From Diadophis punctatus similis (Eukaryota > Chordata > Lepidosauria > Squamata > Dipsadidae), in assembly GCA_023053685.1 (NCBI GenBank), contig JALIGW010000004.1, forward strand, positions 86,568,249 through 86,632,248: a DNA stretch of 64,000 bases. Reading direction: 5' to 3'. Below are positions 35,266 through 46,285 of this stretch, one piece after another (position 1 is the first letter of the stretch; each line of letters opens with the position of its first letter). Made by a program: the position numbers and the translations under genes. Below the pieces are notes generated by a model. It saw only the letters and a list, made by a program, of their open reading frames with translations. It had not been told where the DNA came from and made no database searches.

Positions 35266-35308
35266 AAGCAGTTCAGAAAGAACTAATGTGAATTAATGTT
35301 CTCTTTAG

Positions 35309-35439
35309 CTTCAAATCAACTATGACAAGCAACTTGGCAATTTGATTATTCATGTCCTTCAAGCAAGAAATCTTGCTCCCCGTGACAACAATGGTTATTC
35401 TGATCCTTTCGTCAAAGTTTACCTTCTACCGGGAAGAGG
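35309..35439 (+). CDS. PCLO: PCLO window exon 11: C2A strands 1-4 and Ca2+ loop 1
   Basis: 131 bases between ctctttag and gtgagt. It encodes [20 protein letters not shown], then [20 protein letters not shown], then PGRG. The two aspartates of RDNNGYSD are the loop 1 Ca2+ ligands, so the C2A domain keeps its Ca2+ site. It ends in phase 2, exactly where the optional microexon enters. Confidence 0.97.
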
Positions 35440-36306
35440 GTGAGTGGAGGGACATTTTCACCAATGCAACAATTCTCAGTTTTTCTATTTTTAGAGACTC
35501 CTTTCATGACCACGTAATCAGCATTTCTAGCTTCAAGGGAGGCCTATTGAATGATTTTCCCAGGGAGTTTGGTTGTCAGTCTTGTTAATCCCTCTCTTGT
35601 CTGATTGTTTCTCTTTTCCTCGCCCCTGCAGGTCAGCCACAGGTTGCATTACAATTAATGAAGAGAATTAACATAAGGAATTCTCTCCTCTGTACATTTT
35701 CTGCAAGATGACACAATATATTCAACCTGATGAGGTGGGCTGTTACTAGACCCTGAGACCTCATAAGGATGCTTCAAGCTAGGTTCTTTCCTGTCCTTCC
35801 TGTGTGAGAGAAAAGTTCAAATCAAATCTACTCCCAGTGTGAAAAAAATTGCAAGTTCCTTTTCTCTCTGACAATGGGACATTGGAATTTGTTTTAGCCA
35901 TAGACTAGTTAAACCAGAATCAAGCTACAATTCAGCATTCTGATCAGCTATCAGTTTCTCATTCTCAGATATGACAGTTTGTTCCAAACCAGAAATAAAA
36001 TCTTCAAAGAAAAGATGAATTCATGAATCATAATTCTGCACTTTGATATTATAGTATTTATCTATGATTGAAACCTTATAGACCTAAATTGCTAATGCTG
36101 TTATGGGGGGGTGGGCTTCCAGTGTGTGTGTGTGGGGATTCTATTATGATGTGTCCAGTCTGTGTAACATTTCTTCTTTCCTCAATTTTGAACCTCTTTT
36201 GATATATGGTTGGCATCATGTTTTACCTCTTTGTGTTCCTAATCTTTTGCTTCCTGTATCCATTTCTATTGCTTTTCGATGCCTTGTTTCTTCACCGGGT
36301 TTGCAG
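35440..36306 (+). other. PCLO intron before the microexon
   Basis: 867 AT-rich bases. A G7 run and (TG)n lie near 36104-36135. The sequence upstream of the microexon (36190-36306) is pyrimidine-rich, as expected near a regulated acceptor. Confidence 0.75.
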
Positions 36307-36333
36307 CCAAGTCATGGTTGTCCAGAATGCAAG
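36307..36333 (+). CDS. PCLO: PCLO window exon 12: 27-base alternative microexon in C2A
   Basis: 27 bases between gggtttgcag and gtagag, phase 2 on both sides, so inclusion or skipping keeps the frame. It inserts nine residues, QVMVVQNA plus Ser at the junction, into the C2A loop after PGRG. In mammals a nine-residue insert at this place is alternatively spliced and changes C2A Ca2+ affinity and dimerisation. The donor gtagag is weak (no A at +4, and G-A-G at +4 to +6 instead of A-G-T), which fits optional use. Confidence 0.9.
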
Positions 36334-37720
36334 GTAGAGCCCTTTATTCTTTAACTGATGCTGTGTGCATGAAAACATCCATACTGTGTATACTCACCTG
36401 CCCAGAATTCCAGTGATTTATAAAGCAGGAAAGAAAACTGCATTTCCCCCTCCCCCCCCCAAGAACGTCTGATCTGGTTATTGATGGCCAGAGGTTAAAA
36501 ATTTATAATAGGCAACAAATTGACGCAGCAGCATCTTATGCTACCATTACTGGATTAATTGTGAAAGATCACAACTATTTTGATATATGCAGAAATAATA
36601 ATGCACTGTCAATTAATAATTCTTCTGAGAGCCTGTGTCTGGTAAGGCATCTGACTAGGAACCAGGAGATGGTGAGTTCTAGTCCCACCTTAAGCCTGAA
36701 AACAGTCTGGAGATCCTGAACCACTCATACTTTCTCTCAGCCCACAAAGTCAGGCTTGGGCGAAAAGACGGTTTCTTTCACAACCAAAGGAGCAACACAA
36801 TCTATCTGGCAAAAGCAGACCCTGAACTTTTGAGAAAACATCAGGAAGAAAAAAATATAGTTCTGCTTCCATAACATGAATTGCTTGCTAGCAAATGCAG
36901 ATACTGTATTGAAAAATCATTTTTATGCATAAATTGTAGTTTTCCATTTTATATCAGTTTCTTTGGGGTTTATGGGATTCTTGCTATATGAGTTAGTATC
37001 CAAATAGAGCTCAATTTTAATTGCACTTTTTTTAATTGTTAGGTATTTGGATAGATCTTAGTAAATCACTTGATAAGCAAAGCCTCTCTCTTGATCCATC
37101 AACCTCAGAGACTAAGACAGCTGTTTTGGGATCCTGCGAAAATGCTCCAAGCACTTCGTGCATAAAAAATGTCTTTATACTGCAGGCTTGCAAAAGTCCC
37201 TCACATAATATATACACTATATTGAAGTGACACTAGTTCTGTAGGACATCCAGATTTAGCTATTTGCTCACCTGCTGTATCTAATTTATCACTTCTGTAC
37301 TTCTCTGCAAAATTAATCTGCCTAAAGAAACCAGTTGTTTTTATAAGCAAGCTAACTTATTAGAAATGACTGTATTATTTTCCATATGAGAAGGGATGAC
37401 TTAGCTTTAAAATTATACAATAATTTCAGTTCAGGGGGGATATTCATGAAAGCAATAATGCCCTGCAAAATGTGTATAATCCTAAAATGTAATTAAAACA
37501 AATGCTCAATAGAAGATTATCATTTACGCTGAAACAGATCTAGTTGTAGTTGTAGTTTAACTTTATTGTCATTGCACTTCATACAACAAAATTAAATGCC
37601 ATCTAATGTCATTTGACTATAGGAGCCTGAATCATCAGATGTGTTAAAACTGTTTATAAATTGGAACAATAGGAGACCCATGAATGTGATGTTATGCTCT
37701 GTTTCTTTGTTTCACTTCAG
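36334..37720 (+). other. PCLO intron with Sauria-type SINE
   Basis: A Sauria-type SINE lies at 36627-36750. A C-run (36455-36463) and otherwise AT-rich DNA make up the rest. Confidence 0.75.
36627..36750 (+). mobile_element. Sauria-type SINE, plus strand, 3'-truncated
   Basis: GAGAGCCTGTGTCTGGTAAG, then GGAACCAGGAGATGGTGAGT and TCTAGTCCCACCTTAAGCC, through TTTCTCTCAGCCCAC. These are the A box, B box and body of the tRNA-derived Sauria SINE. Confidence 0.72.
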
Positions 37721-37814
37721 CGTTGAGAACAAGAGAAAGACAAAATACATACAGAAAAGCTTGAATCCTGAATGGAACCAGACGGTTATTTATAAAAGCA
37801 TCTTCATGGAGCAG
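37721..37814 (+). CDS. PCLO: PCLO window exon 13: C2A middle strands
   Basis: 94 bases between cacttcag and gtctgt. It encodes [20 protein letters not shown], then [19 protein letters not shown] is the classic C2 motif following the polybasic KRKTK segment. It splices in frame either to exon 12 (Ser at the joint) or exon 11 (Gly at the joint). Confidence 0.96.
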
Positions 37815-40777
37815 GTCTGTGGCTAAAGGAGTTTTTTGTTCCTGAGATAAGAGTATGTCAAGAGTGAAACTGTTTCCTACGTCCTGACTGCATGTTGTTT
37901 GTCCATTCCACTGTGCTCAGACAGACAGCCGAGAGGGGAAAATATCCCACCCACCCTTTTTTTTTAAACTTTGAAAAAAGATGATCTTGAACCGAAGGCA
38001 GCCGCCTTTCCCAAAGGAAGTGTTGATTAAGATAAATGATGGGCAGAGATTTAAATCTAAATGCAATGCCCAGCTTGCCTATCTTGTCCGCCAAAAATTG
38101 CCAATTCTGTGTAAAACTAGTTTTGGAGATTTTCCGATTTGCCACATTTCAAACTGGGAATTGTTCAGACCAAAAGAAGTGGAACTAATTGAATTAATAA
38201 TTGCTAATTATAATTATCTATCAAATAAAAGACCCTATTTATGAAAAATAATCCATCAGTTTCATTTACTTCCTATAAAATCTATCTCGTACCCACAAAT
38301 CATTTTCATACACAGAAATATGCTGCACAAATTCTCCTTTTAACAGGAAAGGGGTCAAATTGACACAGGTGGCACAAATGGGATGGGGAGCAGAATTGGG
38401 AGGGGAGGAAAAAGAAAGAGGGAAAAAAGACTGGGTGGAAAAGTTGTTATCCCTCTTTTCTTGGCGCTGGCCACACTCTGCCTGCAGGGCATTGTGTCGA
38501 GTTGGAAGATATTGGCAAACCAGAGTATTTTCAGAGATGATCGCCAAAAAAGGTACATGATTTTGGCAGCAAGAGTGTATCTGGAACAGTCGGATGTGTC
38601 AGGTATATTTATCTACAGGGACACATAATAACCACCTTAAATTGTTCAGAAACCTGTCAAGTACTACAGAATAGGGGACAGAGTGGTTCAAGAAGACGGG
38701 ATAAGAAGCAAATGATAAGAAAGTCATTTTCAGTTGTTCATCAGGAAAAATTCTTAAGAAAAAGATGTTCAGCAGTGGAGCTAAATTCCTCAGGGCTCTC
38801 CCCGATTTTAATAGCGGCCAGATGGGCCTGTCTGGTAGGAATTTATTTTATTTATTTTATTTATTTTATTTATTTTATTTATTTTATTTATTTTATTTAT
38901 TTTATTTATTTTATTTATTTTATTTATTTTATTTATTTTATTTATTTTATTTATTTTATTATTTATTTTATTTATTTTATTTATTTATTTCATCAAGCAT
39001 GTATTAGATAACAAACATAACTATGAATACATGAAATGGATACGAATAAAAGGGAACATTAGGACAGGGACGGTAGGCACGCTGGTGCGCTTATGCACGC
39101 CCCTTAAAGACCTCTTAGGAATGGGGTGAGGTCGACAGTAGACAGTCTAAGGGTAAAGTTTTGGGGGTTTGGGGAAGAAACCACAGAGTCAGATAGTACA
39201 TTCCAGGCATTAACAACTCTGTTACTGAAGTCGTATTTTCTGCAATCAAGTTTGGCGTGGTTTACCATAAGTTTGTATCTATTATGTGCTCGTGTATTGT
39301 TGTGGTTGAAGCTAAAGTATTCATTAACAGGTAGGACATTGTAGCAGATAATTTTATGTACTACGCTTAGGTCAGACCAAAGACGGCAAAGTTCTAAGTT
39401 GTCTAAGCCCAAAATGTCAAGTCTGGTGGCATAAGGTATTCTGTTACCAGCAGAGGAGTGGAGGACTCTTCTCCTTAAATATCTCTGGACTTGTTCGATT
39501 GTATTAATATCCGATATGCAGTGCGGGCTCCAGACAGATGAGCTGTATTCAAGAATTGGTCTAGCAAAAATTTTGTATGCCCTGGTTTGCAGTTCAATAT
39601 TACTGGAGAAGAAGCTACGCAAGATTAGGTTAACAACTCTTAATGCCTTTTTGGCAATGCTGTTACAGTGAGCTCTGGCACGTAGATCGTTAGAGATGAG
39701 TACTCCAAGGTCCTTGACAGAGTGAAGAGTGAAGAGAAAGGGGTGAATCTGCGTTGAGCAGAGGGTCAGACTGGAATGTTTCCAACATCTCTCCCCACTC
39801 ATATGTCCTTTGCAAGGCAGCCTGTTAAAGAACAAAACGGTGTGTCATGGCACGATTGCCTGGTCTCTTCTTCCTTTGAATCTGGATGCATCCCTCTGAA
39901 CGTCAGTGACTTTTCTGGTTGCTCTGCTTACCCTTTGGTAGAATCTGGCTGGCTTTTATAGATGAGGAAGATCAGTAAATACATAGATAAATGGAAGACC
40001 AAGTTAAATGAGAAGCAATTGCTTTAACTCCCCGTGCTTAGCAAAATGTAGAGAATTGTTCTGGATCATAGTAGTATATATCAGTGGGACGGTATTATCA
40101 ATTATGCACATGCCAATCATTCAAGATCCAAATTGACTAATCAGTTCAACAAATCAGTTCAAATCAAAATACAGTATATCAATTTGATTTGAAGAAATGG
40201 TCAACTTCAATGAAGTTGATTCTAACTGTCAATTTGTTTGGAGAAAAAGTGGGTTACACATGTATAGAAATCTAACAAACCACCAGATTGATTTAAAAGT
40301 GTCCAATTTAAATTGAATATTAAATTTCATGGATTCATTGGATCAAAATGCCTTTCAATCAGGTCTTTAAATTAAAATGTGAGTGATGCCATGATAGCCT
40401 TATGAACTACATTTTCTTTCACCTTCAAAAAAAATTAAGACATTAAGAAAGAGATGATGGAGCCATCTGTCCAAGGTCCTTAGCCAAGTACGCTCAGAGC
40501 ATGAGTTACACAAGACGACTTCTTACACCATTCCAGATAGCCACTCATATAGTCTATTATGGGATGCCCCTGGTCAAAGCTTGACCAAATAACTCCTCCA
40601 CTCAGAATTTGTTTCAAATATCTCCCTCCCACCCCCAGGTCAATGTAAAGATAATGATTGCTGAGTGGTCACCTTGCCAATGAATAGAGGGTACAAGAAG
40701 GTATTATTCAGTGGAGCATATTTTGTAGGCTGGGTGTGAATTGCACAATGGGAACTAAAATTTATTATCCTTTGCAG
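37815..40777 (+). other. PCLO intron with a LINE fragment
   Basis: A 1-kb minus-strand LINE end with its simple-repeat tail occupies 38843-39835. The flanking 2 kb has no recognised gene or repeat. Confidence 0.78.
38843..39835 (-). mobile_element. Non-LTR retrotransposon 3' end (Jockey/CR1-group), minus strand
   Basis: A continuous 243-codon minus-strand frame (39835-39107) encodes the region after the reverse transcriptase active site: VKDLGVLISNDLRARAHCNS, then ARPILEYSSSVWSPHC and YATRLDILGLDNLELCRLW. This belongs to the CR1/Rex1/L2 group but to a different family from the L2 copies at 23 and 52 kb. The uninterrupted frame suggests a young copy. Its 3' tail is a 9-base (TTATTTTAT)n array of about 155 bases at 38843-38997. 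Confidence 0.82.
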
Positions 40778-40849
40778 CTGAAGAAGAAAACTCTGGAAGT
40801 CAGTGTCTGGGATTATGATAGATTCTCCTCTAATGACTTCTTGGGTGAA
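40778..40849 (+). CDS. PCLO: PCLO window exon 14: C2A Ca2+ loop 3
   Basis: 72 bases (24 codons, phase 0-0) between cctttgcag and gtaagt. It encodes [20 protein letters not shown], then [14 protein letters not shown] supplies the three loop 3 aspartates, so C2A keeps all five expected acidic ligands. Confidence 0.97.
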
Positions 40850-41724
40850 GTAAGTTTGCTATTTTCCTTAATTTTTCTAATTTTCCCTTTCCCCAGATGA
40901 CAATACAATCACATGATACAGTTTTTAAATCCAAAGAAATGTTTGTCTAGATAGAGGCCCCACAACAAAGACAGATGCACAGTAATGTCTTGTGACATTC
41001 ATCCATTTAGGAAATGATGGATTTCATTGTTTTTAGCTTAAACCCACCTATTAGGGTTTAACTATACATTAACGAAGCCACCATAGCAATTAACCTTTGT
41101 TTCTTTTTTAAAACTGAGTTAGCATTAGGCTGTTAAATTATAAGCAAAATATGATTTCCATTGAGTTTGAGTTTAAGACCTCCCTCCATGTCATTTTGAT
41201 GCCAAAAATAAGGAGATCGTTTGCCACTGTTTCTTTTGGGGTGCCTTTCAGCTCCCCATCAATCCTGCAGCTAGGCTTTTCCTGAAGCCTCTCGTCCCAA
41301 TCCCAGTTCCAGTCCTTCTTACTTTCTGATCCTGGGGAAGATTCTTCTAAGCATGACTGAAACATTTTAATTTTTTGGAATGGGTTGTGAAGTTGCATCT
41401 GATAAATGAAGCAGGATCAAACTACTAGCATAGCTTATGCCCAGGAGCCGAAATGAACTCAAGTTCAGTCATCTCTCGTTGCTCAAGTATCATCACAACT
41501 TTTTCCACTCATACATCCTGGATAACCTTCTCCTAGCCCTTAGGATCTGTCATAGATTTAAAACATAAACTTTCATGTTTTTCCAAAAATTTAAATGAAA
41601 TATAATATATAAAAATACAAGTACAAAATTGTCTAATAATAACACAATATGGTGAAGGCTGAAATCATTGATGTGTTGCTCCTTTATTTTATACCACTCG
41701 GGGGGAGGGGGGTTACAGATACTG

Positions 41725-41890
41725 CACCTATTTTCCTGACACCAACAACAACCCTGTGAGATGAGTTGTGCTGAGAGAGAGAATGACTGACTCAAAATCA
41801 CCCAGCCATGTTTCATGCTTAAGGCAAAAGGTTATGATCTCCCGGTTTCTACTTCGGCACCATTAACCACTACACGATACTGTCTCTCTT
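41725..41890 (-). mobile_element. Sauria-type SINE, minus strand
   Basis: Minus strand shows GTGTAGTGGTTAATGGTGCC, a diverged B-box region, TGGGTGATTTTGAGTCAGTC, and CACAGGGTTGTTGTTGGTG at the end. It is the same family as at 15490 and 36627. Confidence 0.72.
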
Positions 41891-42030
41891 CCAAATCTAG
41901 GAAGCAGTTTTAGACAACTCAATTGCCATATACAGTATATATATGCTTTCTCCCATATTTGGGTACACCAGGATAATACGACAGAAAAACATATATAACC
42001 CTTTCCTGGTGAAGAGCTGATTGGAAATAG

Positions 42031-42222
42031 AGCCTGTGGCCTAATGGCTAAGCTGCTGCCTTACAAGGCAGGCAGCCCAGGTTCAAATCCCAGCAAGGGT
42101 ATGGCTATCTGACGAGAGTTAAGTAGCTCGAAATAGATCTATAATAGTCTCCCTTTGTTTTCATTTATCAGCAAAAAATGCTACACACACAGACACACAC
42201 ACACACACACACACACACATAT
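42031..42222 (+). mobile_element. tRNA-headed SINE-like element containing a hammerhead ribozyme
   Basis: The head has an A-box-like TGGCCTAATGG (42037-42047) and a B box GGTTCAAATCC (42080-42090), 32 bases apart, with an anticodon-arm-like inverted repeat CTGCC-TTACAA-GGCAG between them. It continues into a hammerhead fold (42103-42149), then a conserved body ending TTATCAGCAAAAAATG and a (CA)n tail. A second copy (60581-60750) shares the same order, with about five differences over the 93 bases from GGGTATGG to ACACACAC. Confidence 0.75.
42103..42149 (+). ncRNA. Type I hammerhead ribozyme, copy 1
   Basis: All hammerhead parts are present. Stem I pairs GGCTAT (42103-42108) with ATAGTC (42144-42149, one G-U). 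The core CTGACGA is at 42109-42115 (CUGANGA). Stem II GAG (42116-42118) pairs with CTC (42127-42129). GAAA is at 42130-42133. Stem III is the self-complementary ATAGATCTAT (42133-42142). The predicted cleavage is after A at 42143, giving the required N-U-H (A-U-A). The very short stem III with a two-base loop is typical of retroelement hammerheads that work as dimers. Confidence 0.85.
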
Positions 42223-42824
42223 CCCAATAATAACTTTAATTTATACCTAGAATGTAGAATGTTTGATCATTGCTACAAATTATGAACTTATATTTTATTT
42301 ACTTTATTAATATAAATTGCCACTCCTGTATGTTAGAAAAGTTGTTTGAAAAACATTAACCTGAAAAAAATCTGAAATGTAAAAAATTGCAGACATGGTT
42401 GGTTTTATCCTGAGCCCAAATAAAAAGCAAACTGACATGAAAGATGTTTTACAAAGTACTTTTTTATTTAAAAATCTCATTTTTAAAGAAGGTGAAATTC
42501 TGGAGAAAGTACTCAGAAACTTTAAGATACCCCAAAGGATGTGTATAAAATGCTTAAATGTCTGTATTGTCTTCTGCTCTGGTTGAAACCAACATCCATT
42601 GCGCATACCTGCAAATCTTAAAACAATCACTCTGAGGAAAAAAAAACCTGTTCTTTCTTGGAGTACTTTTCTCTCATCAGCTGTTTCCTCAAAACTGTCA
42701 ATCATCACTCCACAGCACAAACATGAAGGAACTCAGACCCTCAGAGACCTCCGTCTAGGCTCATGAACAAGAGTTTCCCCTTTTAGATTCTTTTAAGTGC
42801 CCACCTGGTGCCATTTGTAATTAC

Positions 42825-42825
<1 letters not shown>

Positions 42826-42892
<67 letters not shown>

Positions 42893-42894
42893 TT

Positions 42895-42926
<32 letters not shown>

Positions 42927-42955
42927 TCCTTCCTTCCTTCCTTCCTTCCTTCCTC
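42826..42955 (+). repeat. (CTTT)n/(CTTC)n pyrimidine microsatellite
   Basis: About 25 CTTT units, then about 8 CCTT units, on the coding strand. Further pyrimidine-rich sequence runs to about 43010, ending 190 bases before the next exon. Confidence 0.95.
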
Positions 42956-43201
42956 CTCTCCTCTCCTTCTGTCTCTCTTTCTTCTTTCTTTCTTTCTTTT
43001 CCTCCCCATAATGCCTTCCCTTCTAACCCAATTCAATTTCTAATCTCTTGAAATAAGGACCTTGCACACAAATACTGAACAATCATCCGAAGGGGAATGT
43101 TGTATAAAATGCGCTTGGAAACGAGTGTTGAGATTCAGTGCACCCAGAATAGTTTTGCTTTTACAGAACTGGAGGTTTGCTCTCTTTCTGTGACTGCCTA
43201 G

Positions 43202-43382
43202 GTCTTAATTGAACTCTCCAGTGCCTCCCCCCTGGATAACACTCCCCGTTGGTACGCTCTGAAGGAGCAGAGTGAAAGCATTGACCACGGGAGATGCCAC
43301 TCAGGGCAGAGTAGCCAACCGTCTCCGAAACCGTCAGTCATCAAGAGCAGAAGTCATGGTATTTTTCCTGACCCATCAAAAG
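43202..43382 (+). CDS. PCLO: PCLO window exon 15: end of C2A and linker
   Basis: 181 bases between ctgcctag and gtaaga. It encodes [20 protein letters not shown], then [10 protein letters not shown]...[18 protein letters not shown]. The last C2A strand and helix are followed by a Ser-rich linker. Phase 0 in, phase 1 out. Confidence 0.96.
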
Positions 43383-44685
43383 GTAAGACTTCCACCAACC
43401 ACCCCTCTTTGTGGACAGCAGGGTAGGTTCTCCTGGTAACCTCTGGCTTTATGGACCATTTGATGTGAAATCAGATGTGAGGCACAGTGGATCCCCTGCC
43501 CTACCCAGGAAGTCATTTCACTTCTTAAGTATGATGGAGAAATAGCCCTAAGATATTTTAAGTCCAGAGAGGGAGGGAGGGAGGGAGGGGGAGAGAGAGG
43601 GGGGGAGGGAGAAAGAGAGGGAGAGGGAGAGAGCGCATTCTTGGTTAAAAGGAGGGGGGAGAAGGTTTCTGCCAGGTTTTGAGCCCATCGCTTTTTCGGA
43701 GGGTGGAACTTATTGGAGCCCCTCATGAGCAATTTGGCCCCTCCTTTGCCAAGCAGCCAATGGACAGCTGAGCTGCCTTGCAGCCCACTGAAATGCGTTC
43801 GCCCAAAGAGAGGGAGGCGCTGGGGCCCGTAGGATGGGGGAAAGGAGACTTTAAAAAGGAAGCAAAGAAACGCATCCCACGTTCACTTTGGAAGTGATAG
43901 GGAATTAATAGAAGGCCACCTCCATTTGTGCCTGTTCTGGCCATGAGGTATTCAGGGAGTAAAGTTAGGCCCCAGAAGAGTTATGTTTGGTTTCAAGAAG
44001 GTCTCATTTCTAAACTAATCCCCAGCAGGAATTCATGGATTGCCTTGCATCAGTCATTCTCAGCTTCAAGATAGCAATAGTAACAGTGTCTGATTTTATA
44101 GGTGTAGAATTGCCACAGGACAAAACGATTAAAGTGACTGAATCAGTTGAAAACATGATAAAATTACCAGGAACACTGCCACATAAAGACTTTGCACTGG
44201 AGTTTAAAAGCTCTTCAGATTATGTGACCCCATAACAGTGATTGTTAGAGAACTGATCCGATTTGCTTTGGAGCCAGGTGCAAAGTAGAGGAAACTACAG
44301 TAGTAGAAGAGTCATCCATTTCCCTACCTTAGCTTCATCCCTTTGAGGAAAAAGGTGGCTTTGTAGCTTTAAATCTCCTCCTCTTAGGAACCCCTGGGGT
44401 GTTTGCATCCAACCAAGTCCAGAATGTGCAGGTAGCACCTGGACATGGGGGGGGGAGTTTGTTTCTTCAGGGTCTATGGAAGATTAAGGTTGGGAATTAT
44501 TCTCTGCTTCTTATTCTCAACAACACAGCAAGGTAAGATGAGAAGACCCCACCTGTGGTTTTCAGTTGACGGGTGATGGAGTAGAAGACCTTCTATTGCA
44601 TACATAATCACTCTAGGGCTCTGAGGTGGGTGAAGGTTAATATACTGTATTCCCGGTATTTTTTTCTCCCACAATTCTTGGCCAG
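43383..44685 (+). other. PCLO intron with purine tract
   Basis: A (GGGA)n/(GAGA)n purine tract lies at 43565-43640. The rest holds no recognised element. A G9 run is at 44448. Confidence 0.78.
43565..43640 (+). repeat. Polypurine (GGGA)n/(GA)n tract
   Basis: About 75 bases almost without pyrimidine (units GGGAGGGAGG, then GAGAGAGAGG), starting about 185 bases after exon 15. Confidence 0.9.
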
Positions 44686-44880
44686 ATATGCAGATGCCCA
44701 CCATTGAGAAGTCCCACAGCAGCCCAGGAAGTTCCAAATCTTCCTCCGAGGGACACCTGCGCTCTCATGGACCATCTCGCAGCCAAAGCAAAACCAGTGT
44801 CACTCAAACTCACCTTGAAGATGCTGGGGCAGCCATCGCTGCTGCTGAAGCCGCTGTCCAACAGCTCCGCCTCCAACCAA
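44686..44880 (+). CDS. PCLO: PCLO window exon 16: Ser-rich linker and helical AEAAVQQL segment
   Basis: 195 bases between ttggccag and gtaaaa. It encodes [20 protein letters not shown], then [20 protein letters not shown], then [20 protein letters not shown] and RLQP, with phase 1 at both ends. Read-through of the donor gives only SKRHK and a TAA at 44895-44897, overlapping an AATAAA hexamer (44893-44898). Confidence 0.96.
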
Positions 44881-46102
<1,222 letters not shown>

Positions 46103-46285
46103 CAGCCCATAAAAGCGGTCAGTCTAATCATGCCAGGAAGCTGCACAGACACAGCATAGCGGGCGTCCTCCCAATTCAAAGAACTCAGTCTGACAATCTG
46201 CCTCCACCAGCCAGTGACAACAAAGAGCAAAGCCAACTAGCCCTCAGGAAAGTGATGTCCGATGGACCCTTCAACCCTGAAGGAG
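46103..46285 (+). CDS. PCLO: PCLO window exon 17: symmetric cassette exon with NAGNAG acceptor
   Basis: 183 bases, phase 1 at both ends. It has no ATG-started open frame of its own and was found by reading between exons 16 and 18. It encodes [20 protein letters not shown], then [20 protein letters not shown] and [20 protein letters not shown], and ends at gtgagc. The acceptor is CACAGCAG, a tandem NAGNAG, so the exon may start at 46103 or 46106, with one residue (Ala) gained or lost. Joined to exon 18 it gives [11 protein letters not shown], which reads naturally. Skipping it also keeps the frame. It is conserved-looking Ser/Arg/Pro-rich linker between C2A and C2B. Confidence 0.88.

Larger units (their letters stand above)
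34075..35308 (+). other. PCLO intron with a trinucleotide tract and a hAT-like fragment
   Basis: Holds a (GTG/GAT)n tract at 34299-34370 and a hAT-like fragment at 35103-35265. Nothing else was identified. Confidence 0.75.
40850..43201 (+). other. PCLO intron with ribozyme-bearing SINE and CTTT array
   Basis: Contains a Sauria-type SINE (41725-41890), a tRNA-headed SINE-like element with a hammerhead ribozyme (42031-42222) and a (CTTT)n/(CTTC)n tract (42826-42955). Confidence 0.82.

Noticed and set aside
42033..42097. A genuine tRNA gene
   Set aside because: The A and B boxes are present, but there is no acceptor-stem pairing or regular anticodon loop, and the sequence runs on into a conserved SINE body.
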